Shown here piece after piece: positions 48,649-57,156 of a stretch of 64,000 nt of DNA. Below the pieces are notes generated by a model. That model was not told the DNA's origin and made no database searches. It saw nothing but the letters and a program-made list of their open reading frames with translations. Origin of the DNA: Prevotellaceae bacterium UBA2448 (GTDB taxonomy: Bacteria > Bacteroidota > Bacteroidia > Bacteroidales > Bacteroidaceae); assembly GCA_002342585.1 (NCBI GenBank), contig DDQG01000019.1:1-64000 (forward strand), read 5' to 3'. Position numbers and translations under genes: made by a program. The first letter of the stretch is position 1. Each line of letters starts with the position of its first letter.

Positions 48649-50483
48649 TAGAAACGAGTTATCATAACAGAAAGTATATTCTCGGAGGTGTTGTTCTATT
48701 TATTGTAATCACCTTCACTGTTCGTTTGGCCTATCTGCAACTGATGAGTGATGAATACAAGACCTTTGCTGATTCTAATGCATTTCTGAACAATGTTATT
48801 TTTCCTGCACGTGGCGCTATCTATGATCGCAATGGTGATCTTCTAGTATATAATCAGCCAGCATATGACATTATGGTGGTGATGCGTGAGGTGAAAGATC
48901 TGGATACGCTTGATTTTTGTGAGACCCTTGGAATGTCTAAGGACGAATTTGTTATGCGTATGAATAATATCAGTGATCGCACTAAGAATCCTGGTTATTC
49001 ACCATATATGCAACAGATATTCTTGAGTCAATTACCAAGTAAGGATTTTTCTGTATTCCAAGAGAAACTTTTCCGTTTTAAGGGTTTCTATATACGTGAA
49101 CGCTCTGTTCGTCGTTATACTTACCCATATGCAGCCCACCTGCTTGGTGATGTAGCAGAGGTGTCACAGCAGGATATTTTGGCAAACAACTATTACATGC
49201 CTGGAGATTATATAGGAAAGCAAGGTGTTGAGCGTAGTTACGAAGAGGAACTGCGTGGTGTGAAAGGTGTGCAGGTTTTGCTTCGTGATGCACAAGGTCG
49301 CATTCATGGACATTATAAGGATGGGGCTTATGACCGCAAACCTGTTCCTGGTAAGAATCTTACTCTGAGTATAGATATAGAATTGCAAAAACTTGGCGAA
49401 AGGCTGATGCAAGGGAAATTGGGCGCGATTGTAGCTATTGAGCCATCAACTGGTGAAATATTGGCGATGGTAAGTGCGCCTAACTACGATCCGCGTAAGA
49501 TGGAGGGTAGGGAACGTGGAAAGAGGATGGGTGTTATGTTAAAAGACCCAAGACGTCCTATGCTGAATCGTGCCATTCAAGGTACTTATCCTCCAGGTTC
49601 TACCTTCAAGACAGCTCAGGGATTGACGTTTCTGCAGGAGGGAATCGTTAAGTCTTGGACTTCATATCCTTGCCTTCGAGGCTTTCGTCATGCACATCGT
49701 AAAATAGGTTGTCATGGTCATCCCAGTCCTATAACCTTCGTTCCTGCTATGGGTACTTCCTGTAATGGTTATTTTTGTTGGGGACTTTATTATATGTTAG
49801 GTGACAGAAATAAATACTCTACTGTACATGATGCAATTACTGTGTGGAAAGATTATATGGTTGCAATGGGATTTGGTTATAAACTCGGTGTAGATATGCC
49901 AGGCGAAGCCCGAGGCCTTATTCCTAATGCCCAATTCTATGATAAGATATATGGCCCTTCGTGGTCGGCTATTAATGTACTTCCAATTTCAATAGGACAA
50001 GGAGAGGTTACACTTACTCCTTTGCAAATTGCTAACTTGGGTGCTACCATAGCCAATCGTGGACATTATATAACTCCTCATGTAGTAAAGAATGTAGAAG
50101 GAGGTAATCTGGCCGATTCATTGTTGCAACGTCATGATGTACCTGTTGATAAAAAATACTACGAATTAGTGGTTGCGGGAATGCGTAATGCTGTTACGTC
50201 GGGAACGTGTAGTTCTGCTAATAATCCCTGGTATGAAGTGTGTGGAAAGACTGGAACTGCTCAGAATCGAGGCCATGATCACTCTGTTTTTATGGGGTTT
50301 GCTCCGCGTGTAAATCCAAAGATTGCCGTAGCTGTGTATGTGGAAAACGGAGGTTGGGGAGCCAGCTATGGTGTGCCTATTGGCGCATTGATGATGGAGC
50401 AATACATTCGTGGCGAATTGTGTAAGGCGTCAATGAAAAGAGCACAAACCATTCAAGGAAAGTATATCCAATATAAGTTCTAA
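48645..50483 (+). CDS. mrdA: Penicillin-binding protein 2 (elongation transpeptidase)
   Basis: 612 aa. One N-terminal membrane helix, a PBP dimerisation domain (FPARGAIYDRNGDLLVYNQP) and the transpeptidase domain with STFKTAQ (SxxK, about 318), TSCNGYFC (SxN, about 371) and CGKTGTAQN (KTG, about 534). It crosslinks new peptidoglycan along the cell side wall with RodA. It overlaps mreD by 4 nt, and rodA starts 27 nt later. Confidence 0.96.
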   Translation: MIETSYHNRKYILGGVVLFIVITFTVRLAYLQLMSDEYKTFADSNAFLNNVIFPARGAIYDRNGDLLVYNQPAYDIMVVMREVKDLDTLDFCETLGMSKDEFVMRMNNISDRTKNPGYSPYMQQIFLSQLPSKDFSVFQEKLFRFKGFYIRERSVRRYTYPYAAHLLGDVAEVSQQDILANNYYMPGDYIGKQGVERSYEEELRGVKGVQVLLRDAQGRIHGHYKDGAYDRKPVPGKNLTLSIDIELQKLGERLMQGKLGAIVAIEPSTGEILAMVSAPNYDPRKMEGRERGKRMGVMLKDPRRPMLNRAIQGTYPPGSTFKTAQGLTFLQEGIVKSWTSYPCLRGFRHAHRKIGCHGHPSPITFVPAMGTSCNGYFCWGLYYMLGDRNKYSTVHDAITVWKDYMVAMGFGYKLGVDMPGEARGLIPNAQFYDKIYGPSWSAINVLPISIGQGEVTLTPLQIANLGATIANRGHYITPHVVKNVEGGNLADSLLQRHDVPVDKKYYELVVAGMRNAVTSGTCSSANNPWYEVCGKTGTAQNRGHDHSVFMGFAPRVNPKIAVAVYVENGGWGASYGVPIGALMMEQYIRGELCKASMKRAQTIQGKYIQYKF

Positions 50484-50510
50484 CGAAGTAATAGCACAAG
50501 GTTAAATAAT

Positions 50511-51974
50511 ATGAATCAGACTGAGAAATCCATATTCCGAAGTATTGACTGGGTTATCATCCTGCTTTATGTCATTCTCGTAGTTTGGGGATGGTTTTCT
50601 GTATGTGGCGCCAGCTATGACTTCTCTGATCCGAATATTTTTGGGTGGGAGTCAAATTCTGGTAAACAGCTTGTTTGGGGTGGTACTTCTTTTATACTTG
50701 CTACTTTCCTGATGCTCATTGAGAAACGGTTTTACGAAGCTGGTTCATATTTTATATATGTAGCTGTCATTATATTGTTACTTGCTACTATATTCATTGC
50801 CCCCGATACCAAGGGGTCTCATTCTTGGCTTCCTATAGGTCCTGTGAAGTTGCAACCTGCGGAGTTTGCCAAGTTTGCTACTGCGTTAGCTCTTGGTAAA
50901 TTTATGAGTGAATACTCTTTTAGCCTTCGCAATACGAGAGATTTTTTGACTGTAGTAGGCTTGATTGTGTTGCCTATGGCTCTTATTATTGGTCAACGTG
51001 AAACTGGCTCTGCATTGGTGTTTTTTGCATTCTTTCTGATGCTTTATCGTGAGGGTATGACTGGTGCTCTTCTTTTCACAGGTTTCATAACGGTTGTGTA
51101 TTTTGTTGTTGGCATTCGTTATGGCGATGTCCTTATGTCTTATCTGCCTGTTAGTGTTGGTGAATTCACGGTACTTTTACTTGCTATGATGTGTACAATA
51201 GGTCTTGTGTGGGTGTATTGCCGCGATATTGCAATTGTAAAAATTATGGCTGCCGTTGGCTTTGGAACAACAGCATTTATGTTGCTTTTTTCATTCTTTG
51301 TCATTCCATTCAACTTTTGTCCAGTAATGCTTGTGGTCAATATTCTTTTTGTTATATATATGATGTTCCAGGCATTTTACCATAAGTTGTTCACATATGT
51401 TTTGGTCTCACTATTTTGTGTGTTTAGTTCAGGATTTTATTATATCTGTGACACACTCTTCGACCATCTTAAACCCCATCAACGCATACGTATTGAAGTC
51501 CTTTTAGGTATAGAGGATGACCCTCGTGGAGCTGGTTACAACGTGAATCAAGCAAAGATTGCAATTGGTTCTGGAGGCTTTGCGGGTAAGGGGTTTTTGA
51601 ATGGAACTCAGACGAAGTTAAAATATGTGCCGGAGCAGCACACGGACTTTATCTTCTGTACGGTAGGTGAGGAAGAGGGTTTTATCGGTAGTGTTGGTGT
51701 GCTAATTACGTATTTATTCTTTATTTGGAGACTTATTTTCCTGTCTGAACGTCAACCGGACACGTTGGGGCGAGTCTATGGTTATTCGGTAGTCAGCATC
51801 TTTATCTTCCATCTCTTTATAAATGTGGGGATGGTACTAGGCTTGACTCCTGTCATAGGCATTCCGCTTCCGTTCTTCTCCTATGGCGGTTCTAATGTGT
51901 GGGGATTCACGATTCTCTTGTTTATTTTCCTTCGTATGGATGCAGAACGAGGTTTGAAGCAGGAGAAATACTGA
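50511..51974 (+). CDS. rodA: SEDS-family peptidoglycan polymerase RodA
   Basis: 487 aa, longer than the typical 370-420. SEDS motifs: KGSHSWLPIGPVKLQPAEFA, KFATALALGKFMS, LIIGQRETGSALVFFAFFLM, INQAKIAIGSGGFAGKGFLN-type (NVNQAKIAIGSGGFAGKGFL), QTKLKYVPEQHTDFIFCTVG and PFFSYGGSNVWGF. The extra length is a central membrane-rich insert (about 185-300), seen in Bacteroidota members. It polymerises glycan strands for PBP2. It ends 9 nt from the convergent gldH-like gene. Confidence 0.95.
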   Translation: MNQTEKSIFRSIDWVIILLYVILVVWGWFSVCGASYDFSDPNIFGWESNSGKQLVWGGTSFILATFLMLIEKRFYEAGSYFIYVAVIILLLATIFIAPDTKGSHSWLPIGPVKLQPAEFAKFATALALGKFMSEYSFSLRNTRDFLTVVGLIVLPMALIIGQRETGSALVFFAFFLMLYREGMTGALLFTGFITVVYFVVGIRYGDVLMSYLPVSVGEFTVLLLAMMCTIGLVWVYCRDIAIVKIMAAVGFGTTAFMLLFSFFVIPFNFCPVMLVVNILFVIYMMFQAFYHKLFTYVLVSLFCVFSSGFYYICDTLFDHLKPHQRIRIEVLLGIEDDPRGAGYNVNQAKIAIGSGGFAGKGFLNGTQTKLKYVPEQHTDFIFCTVGEEEGFIGSVGVLITYLFFIWRLIFLSERQPDTLGRVYGYSVVSIFIFHLFINVGMVLGLTPVIGIPLPFFSYGGSNVWGFTILLFIFLRMDAERGLKQEKY

Positions 51975-51983
51975 TTTCATCGG

Positions 51984-52472
51984 TTATTCTTCTATTTCTT
52001 CACATCCAATTGTCAAGTCCGTTATCCCTTCTAGCGGATTTTGTTTCATGATATGTGTGATACTTAGTGTATAGGTTTGTGCCGAATCGGGAACGAAATG
52101 TCGAAGTGGTTGTGTCTGTTTGCGAAATCGGAAGCCGTTTTCTCCCTTATCGGCAAAAAGAAACTGAAGAGTGTCACGCCCTATCTGTCCTGTGGTATCG
52201 CAGATTTGTGTTTCGATATATATGGCACGATACTTGTATTTATCTGTGTATCGGATTCCTATGTTAAGCTGCATTTCTTTTTGTTCTTTGCTGCCTTTAT
52301 AGGTGAGGAATTGCTGAATGGGGATTTTTATGGTGTCTTCACTATACCAAAGTGACTTTTCAAAATGGTGGTGTGCTGTAAAATATACATCATCCTTACA
52401 TGAGCACACCAATATAAGCAGACAGTAGATAAATGCTGCCAAACATCGTGATTTTGGTGTGCAAATAAGCAT
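51984..52472 (-). CDS. gldH: GldH-type gliding/T9SS lipoprotein
   Basis: 162 aa from ATG 52472; a longer frame (to 52568) overlaps the upstream gene and lacks a signal peptide at its start. The lipobox is LVCSC (Cys25). The body, VYFTAHHHFEKSLWYSEDTI ... IPIQ, and YRAIYIETQICDTTGQIGRD, followed by FRFRKQTQPLRHFVPD, matches the GldH family found across Bacteroidota, including non-gliding ones. Its role is unclear outside gliding species. It follows ricT by 19 nt in the conserved holB-ricT-gldH order. Confidence 0.83.
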   Translation of the reverse strand: MLICTPKSRCLAAFIYCLLILVCSCKDDVYFTAHHHFEKSLWYSEDTIKIPIQQFLTYKGSKEQKEMQLNIGIRYTDKYKYRAIYIETQICDTTGQIGRDTLQFLFADKGENGFRFRKQTQPLRHFVPDSAQTYTLSITHIMKQNPLEGITDLTIGCEEIEE

Positions 52473-52491
52473 ATGGATTATTTCTCCGTCG

Positions 52492-53613
52492 TTATTCCTG
52501 TGTAGGTTTTTTTCGGTTGTCGTCTCTTCTGCCTCTTCTGCGTTTTCCTTTACCGCCTTTCTTGTCAAAACGATTTATGGTGTCCTGTTCTAGCAGGTCA
52601 ACAGATGTTTCTTCTTGTCTGTCTCCGTCTTCTATAAGCGATTCGGGTTTCTGTCCGTTTCGGTTCATGTTGATAATGTCGAAGGCGCGTTTTGCAGAAA
52701 TAGTTTTTTCACCTGCCAGGATATGTTTGTCAGTCGAATAGGTGATGAAATGGTTTAATATGTCGGCTTTGAAGAAGAAATAATCGTTGTCTTTCGTATG
52801 TAGAGTGATTTCTCTTGATGGCATTTTTTTAAGAGATTCTACGTACTGATCTACTTCGTAGTTCATGCAACATTTTAGTTTTGCACATTGTCCTGCCAGT
52901 TTTTGCGGGTTGAGTGATACGTCTTGGAAACGTGCAGCACTCGTAGATACACTACTGAAGGCGGTCATCCATGTAGCACAACATAGTTCTCTGCCGCATG
53001 GTCCCATTCCACCGATGCGTCCAGCCTCTTGACGTGCACCAATTTGTTTCATTTCAATGCGTACATGGAATCGTTCTGCCAACACCTTTATGAGTTGTCG
53101 GAAATCCACGCGAGCATCAGCTATGTAATAGAAGATTGCTTTGCCGCCGTCGCCTTGGTATTCTACGTCGCCAATTTTCATTTTCAGTCCAAGGTCTTTT
53201 GCTATCTGCCGCGATTCAATCATGGTGTTGTGTTCACGCGCTTTAGCTTCGGCAAACTTGTCCATGTCCACTTGTCGCGCTTTGCGGTATATTTTCTTTA
53301 GTTCCGTACCTGGCTTCAGGTTGGCTTTTTTCAAAAGTAGTGGTACCAGCCTGCCTGTCATGGTCACAGTTCCAATATCATGTCCTGGATTGCCTTCTAC
53401 GGCAACAATGTCGCCTTTAGTCAGTTCCAGTTTGTTGGTATTCAAGTAATACCCTTTGCGTGGTGGTTTGAACTGTACCTCTACCAGTTCTGTTGCAGCA
53501 GCATTATCTGGCAGGTCGGCCAACCAATCGTAGGTGTTTAGTTTGTCAGCATGACGGCTGCAACCTTCTGCGCATATGCCGTCTCTGCAGTTTCCGCATT
53601 TATATTCGTTCAT
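52492..53613 (-). CDS. ricT: PSP1/RicT-family protein
   Basis: 373 aa. The N-terminus has a Cys cluster (CGNCRDGICAEGCSRH), and the PSP1 core holds DIGTVTMTGRL, KAREHNTMIESRQIAKDLGL, FYYIADARVDFRQLIKVLAE, and GARQEAGRIGGMGPCGRELC with CKLKCCMNYE-type (LAGQCAKLKCCMNYEVD) cysteines. In Bacillus, RicT (YaaT) with RicA/F carries Fe-S clusters and aids RNase Y; here that role is only inferred. The C-terminus is highly basic (KKGGKGKRRRGRRDD). It lies 35 nt after holB. Confidence 0.88.
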   Translation of the reverse strand: MNEYKCGNCRDGICAEGCSRHADKLNTYDWLADLPDNAAATELVEVQFKPPRKGYYLNTNKLELTKGDIVAVEGNPGHDIGTVTMTGRLVPLLLKKANLKPGTELKKIYRKARQVDMDKFAEAKAREHNTMIESRQIAKDLGLKMKIGDVEYQGDGGKAIFYYIADARVDFRQLIKVLAERFHVRIEMKQIGARQEAGRIGGMGPCGRELCCATWMTAFSSVSTSAARFQDVSLNPQKLAGQCAKLKCCMNYEVDQYVESLKKMPSREITLHTKDNDYFFFKADILNHFITYSTDKHILAGEKTISAKRAFDIINMNRNGQKPESLIEDGDRQEETSVDLLEQDTINRFDKKGGKGKRRRGRRDDNRKKPTQE

Positions 53614-53648
53614 CTAAATATGTCGTTTTCAGTTTTATATATAGTTGT

Positions 53649-54641
53649 TTATCTGTTCTTTATCAGTACAATCATCTTTAAGGCAAAGTCGAAGAATACG
53701 ATTCTTGCACTTGCGTTGGCTTCTATATCACGCTGAGCGTCTGCCAGTTCGTTCATTATGCCAATCACATTTTTTTCGTTGATATAAGGGGCGAACTTAA
53801 CAGCAAACCTTGCTTCTTCCTCACTCATAGAGTTGAGTTCTGCTACGCGTCCGAAGTTGTAGATGAAATTCTCGCGAATCATGCCCTGGGCATATAACAG
53901 GAAGTTTTTCTGTCGCTCTCGTCCCATGTTTGCCAACTTCTCTGACCACAGTTTCATTTCTTTCACTTTTCTTGCGTAGCTAAGTCGCATCAGGTTTACG
54001 AACATATCGAAGAAAAGTGCTGTATCTGAGTGCTCAATGGTGCGTTCCTGCAGCGGGGCCAGTTCGATGATTTGTGTTCTGCTCCTTATTGTTTGCAGTA
54101 CTAGTTGTGGTTGTTCGCTTACCAGCAGGAAAACTGTCATCACAGGTGGTTCTTCCAGTAGCTTCAATAGCTTGTTGGCGGCTGTGGGGTTCATTTTTTC
54201 TGGTAACCACATAACGACCACTTTGTATCCACCCTGACTCGATTTCAACGATAGTTTTTTTGTGAGCATGTCGCTCTCATCGCCATAGATTTGCAGTTGC
54301 TGGTTTTCGGCTCCACAGGCTTCCATCCATTCTTCCATACCGAAGTAAATCTGTTGCTTGCATAATTCGCGCCACTGCCCGATGAAATCGTCACAATAAG
54401 TTGGTTTTGCTGAACCATTTTTCTTGTATATAGGGAATACAAAGTGCAGATCGGGATGCTGTAGCTGTTCTGCCATAGGCACTCTTCCGAGTAACTCTTG
54501 TGCAAAGGCAATGGCCAAAGGCAATGCTCCGCATCCTTCGGGGCCGGTCAACATGATGGCATGTGGCACTTTGTCTTGCTGCAAAGCTCCTTCTAGCATC
54601 TGTTTCGCTGCCTCTTGTCCTATGATCTGATCAAATGTCAT
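53649..54641 (-). CDS. holB: DNA polymerase III delta-prime subunit
   Basis: 330 aa AAA+-type clamp-loader subunit: FDQIIGQEAAKQMLEGALQQ, PHAIMLTGPEGCGALPLAIA (a Walker A region lacking the usual Lys-Thr, as in delta-prime), VVMWLPEKMNPTAANKLLKL (sensor/DExx region), LEEPPVMTVFLLVSEQPQ and TIRSRTQIIEL (SRC-like SRT). Its ATG is 7 nt from the mature 3' end of tmRNA, so its leader is within ssrA. The zinc-binding Cys set of the E. coli protein is not apparent. Confidence 0.93.
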   Translation of the reverse strand: MTFDQIIGQEAAKQMLEGALQQDKVPHAIMLTGPEGCGALPLAIAFAQELLGRVPMAEQLQHPDLHFVFPIYKKNGSAKPTYCDDFIGQWRELCKQQIYFGMEEWMEACGAENQQLQIYGDESDMLTKKLSLKSSQGGYKVVVMWLPEKMNPTAANKLLKLLEEPPVMTVFLLVSEQPQLVLQTIRSRTQIIELAPLQERTIEHSDTALFFDMFVNLMRLSYARKVKEMKLWSEKLANMGRERQKNFLLYAQGMIRENFIYNFGRVAELNSMSEEEARFAVKFAPYINEKNVIGIMNELADAQRDIEANASARIVFFDFALKMIVLIKNR

Positions 54642-54648
54642 ACCTCAG

Positions 54649-55045
54649 TGGAGCTGGAGGGGATTGAACCCTCGTCCAAACGAGGAAGCCATACGCTTTC
54701 TACATGCTTATCTTGGCCTTCATTGTAGGGCAGCAGCCAGAACCCAAGCCATCCACTACTGCCTTAGCCTCAAAAATTTCACCTGATGCGTGAGGCACAC
54801 AACCGGCTATCCCCGAATTTCTAGCACCGCTAACCTGAACGCCTCGGAGCAAGGGCTTTCAGAGCGATGTCTCGTCTCCTCGCCTAGCAAGGAGATAAAG
54901 CCATATCTACTATACTTCGATTAGGCAGCGAGAGCGTAAGAAGTTTCGCCAATTAATTGTTTGCAGACTGAGATTTAAGTGAGGGCCAGCGACTCACTGC
55001 ATGCTTACGTACCACTCCGTCCCGCTGTCAAATCCAGTCAGCCCC
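54649..55045 (-). ncRNA. ssrA: Transfer-messenger RNA (ssrA)
   Basis: 397 nt on the minus strand. The 5' end GGGGCTGACTGGATTTGACA and the 3' end GGTTCAATCCCCTCCAGCTC+CA form the tRNA-Ala-like acceptor (GGGGCTG/CAGCTCC). The tag reading frame (54921-54950) encodes GETSYALAA-stop, one residue from the GETNYALAA type known in Bacteroides. CCA is not encoded. Pseudoknot-type inverted repeats fill the middle. It rescues stalled ribosomes. Confidence 0.96.
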
Positions 55046-55070
55046 AAAGTGATTGTAAAATATTTTACGG

Positions 55071-55078
55071 CAAAGGTA
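55071..55078 (-). promoter_or_regulatory. -7 element of ssrA
   Basis: TACCTTTG on the minus strand, 26 nt upstream of the mature tmRNA 5' end, leaving a short leader for RNase P removal. Confidence 0.65.
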
Positions 55079-55099
55079 AGGATTATTTCATATAAATCG

Positions 55100-55107
55100 T
55101 AATTTTG
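55100..55107 (+). promoter_or_regulatory. -7 element of murF
   Basis: TAATTTTG, 20 nt upstream of the ATG, back to back with the ssrA promoter. Confidence 0.6.
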
Positions 55108-55127
55108 CAAAAAAAATCTATCTACCT

Positions 55128-56444
55128 ATGGATATTGAAACACTTTATTCCTGTTTTCTTCAGCATCCCATCATTACTACAGATAGCCGTGATGTGCCTG
55201 CTGACTCTATGTTTTTTGCTCTTAAGGGCGACAGTTTTGATGGTAATCAATATGCTCAGGCAGCCTTAGAGAAAGGTGCTGCCTATGCTGTGGTTGACGA
55301 CCCTTCGGTACAAGGCGAACACATAATTCTTGTACCTGATGTACTTAAGACGCTTCAACAGTTGGCTCATTATCATCGTTGCCAACTTGGTACCACAATT
55401 GTGGGAATTACTGGTACAAACGGGAAAACTACTACGAAGGAACTTATTGCAACTGTGTTGCAGAAGAAATATAATGTGCTTTACACTAAGGGCAATTTCA
55501 ATAATCATATAGGAGTGCCGAAGACCCTTCTTCAACTTACTAAGGAGCATGATATTGCTGTCGTTGAGATGGGGGCAAATCATCCGGGAGAGATTAAAAC
55601 TCTCGTTGAAATCGTTTGTCCTGACTATGGACTCATTACTAATGTGGGTCGTGCCCATCTCGAAGGATTCGGTTCGTTCGAGGGCGTTATCCGTACTAAG
55701 GGCGAACTCTACGATTTCCTTCGTGCCGATGCTGGTACTGCTTTTATTAATAATGATAATGAGTATCTGAAGGGTATAAGTCATGATTTGCGACTAGTGA
55801 AGTATGGCCAGATGCCTGCTGATGACTTGCTTGTTCAGGGCGAATTCATCGATTGTAATCCTACTCTCCATTTCCGTTGGAAACAGCAGGGTTCTCCATT
55901 CTCGCCTATGGAGGTTCAGACTCATCTGATTGGTAGTTACAACCTTGATAATGCTCTTGCAGCAGCTTGTGTGGGAACTATCTTTGCTGTTCCTGCTGAG
56001 GATATTTCAGCTGCACTTTCTGAATATACTCCAAGCAACAACCGTTCGCAGCTCACTAAGACTGCTGACAATCAGCTTATTGTCGATGCTTATAATGCTA
56101 ACCCGACTAGTATGGCTGCAGCTCTCGATAGTTTTGCTCATGTGAAAGCCGAGAAGAAAATGGTTATTCTGGGCGATATGAAAGAACTGGGTGAGGTGAG
56201 TCAGACAGAGCATAAGTCAATTCTTAACCGCCTTGCAGAACTTCAGCTTCAGCAGATATGGCTAGTAGGTTCTGAATTTAAGAAGGCTCTTCAGAGTAAT
56301 CCTGTTGTCGATGCCCGCACTTTTGCCGATGTGGATGAGGTGAAGGCTCTGCTTGCTGCTCCTGACGGGAAACCTCGCGACTATACTATTCTCGTTAAAG
56401 GTTCTAACAGCACTAAACTTATTCAGTTGCTCGACCTTCTGTAG
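55128..56444 (+). CDS. murF: UDP-MurNAc-tripeptide:D-Ala-D-Ala ligase
   Basis: 438 aa. The Mur-ligase ATP site GITGTNGKTTTKELI is near residue 95. TDSRDVPADSMFFALKGDSF, YTKGNFNNHIGVPKTLLQLT, EMGANHPGEIKTLVEIVCPD and DAYNANPTSMAAALDSF, VILGDMKELGEVS are typical of MurF. It adds D-Ala-D-Ala to the peptidoglycan precursor. Unusually it stands outside the mra cluster that begins at 59148, and is transcribed alone. Confidence 0.96.
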   Translation: MDIETLYSCFLQHPIITTDSRDVPADSMFFALKGDSFDGNQYAQAALEKGAAYAVVDDPSVQGEHIILVPDVLKTLQQLAHYHRCQLGTTIVGITGTNGKTTTKELIATVLQKKYNVLYTKGNFNNHIGVPKTLLQLTKEHDIAVVEMGANHPGEIKTLVEIVCPDYGLITNVGRAHLEGFGSFEGVIRTKGELYDFLRADAGTAFINNDNEYLKGISHDLRLVKYGQMPADDLLVQGEFIDCNPTLHFRWKQQGSPFSPMEVQTHLIGSYNLDNALAAACVGTIFAVPAEDISAALSEYTPSNNRSQLTKTADNQLIVDAYNANPTSMAAALDSFAHVKAEKKMVILGDMKELGEVSQTEHKSILNRLAELQLQQIWLVGSEFKKALQSNPVVDARTFADVDEVKALLAAPDGKPRDYTILVKGSNSTKLIQLLDLL

Positions 56445-56505
56445 GCTCCCTTGAAACTTTTCTTACTTTCCCATAGAATTATTTTTTCTTGCCTGGAAAT
56501 TCTAT

Positions 56506-56585
56506 GTTCAAGAGTTGTGAACTTATGTTCACAAGTTATGAACATAAGTTCATGAGCCTTGAACATAAGTTCATAAGTTATGAAC
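56506..56585. repeat. Array C: palindromes at 21-bp period downstream of murF
   Basis: GTTCA begins at 56506, 56527, 56548 and 56569, and GAAC begins at 56519, 56540, 56561 and 56582; both series are exactly 21 bp apart. The unit is about TGAACNTANGTTCA, a near palindrome. Each GTTCA and following GAAC also form a second palindrome (TTCATAAGTTATGAA). The sequence is unrelated to arrays A and B. Confidence 0.9.
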
Positions 56586-56676
56586 ATAGATTTGTACGTG
56601 TAGAAAAAGAAAATTCCTCGTGATGTAACCTTAATTATATCGGCTTGTAAGATTCTTTTGTACTTGTGGAAAATAA

Positions 56677-56705
56677 AAAACAGCTGCAAATCTTGCAGCT
56701 GTTTT
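56677..56705. terminator. Bidirectional terminator between murF and the tRNAs
   Basis: AAAACAGCTGCAA, loop ATC, TTGCAGCTGTTTT: a perfect 13-bp stem with A/T flanks, between convergent units. Confidence 0.88.
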
Positions 56706-56713
56706 CCTTTGTG

Positions 56714-56787
56714 TGGACCAGCCTGGGCTTGAACCAGGGACCTCCAGATTATGAGTCTGTTGCTCTAACCAACTGAGCTACAAGTCC
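56714..56787 (-). tRNA. tRNA with CAT anticodon (elongator Met or Ile2)
   Basis: 74 nt; acceptor GGACTTG/CTGGTCC with one T-T mismatch, anticodon loop CTCATAA (CAT), T-arm GGTTCAAGCC. CCA is not encoded. The GGTTCAAG T-loop and the GACTCATAATC stem resemble tRNA-Ile2, so this may be the lysidine-modified isoleucine tRNA, and the copy at 36193 the methionine one. Confidence 0.85.
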
Positions 56788-56829
56788 GACACTTTGATAT
56801 GTTGAAGATTTTTCTTCGTTTTTTGGATG

Positions 56830-56900
56830 TTGTGCTACCAGGATTCGAACCTGGAATGACAGAACCAAAACCTGTAGTGTTACCATTACACCATAGCACA
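56830..56900 (-). tRNA. tRNA-Gln (TTG)
   Basis: 71 nt; acceptor TGTGCTA/TAGCACA, anticodon stem ACAGG/TCTGT with loop TTTTGGT (TTG), T-arm GGTTCGAATCC. CCA is not encoded. It lies upstream of the tRNA(CAT) on one transcript. Confidence 0.94.
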
Positions 56901-56964
56901 ATCCTCGTAGCATCTGCGCTGTAAAAGTCTGCTTGTGCAAGGCTTCTTTCGCGAAATGCGGGTG

Positions 56965-56972
56965 CAAAGGTA
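56965..56972 (-). promoter_or_regulatory. -7 element of the tRNA-Gln/tRNA(CAT) operon
   Basis: TACCTTTG followed by CACCCGC: the fourth copy of the 15-nt translation-gene core promoter. No clear -33. Confidence 0.75.
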
Positions 56973-57106
56973 GTATATTTTGTTGAAAAAGGAAAAATAT
57001 AGTCATGTTTTTTTTTAATTATGTTCGTTTTTCCTGTTTTTGGTCTCTTGTTTTTTTCTTTTCTTTTGCAATGTATTCCTTTTTGGTGAATATTTTCCTT
57101 GCTAAG

Positions 57107-57138
57107 TTTGGGGGAAAGCTAATAAATTGCTAACTTTG
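57107..57138 (+). promoter_or_regulatory. Promoter of psd-pssA
   Basis: TTTG (57107-57110), 20-nt spacer, TAACTTTG (57131-57138), 18 nt before the psd ATG. Confidence 0.8.
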
Positions 57139-57156
57139 CACTGATATTGACTATTT

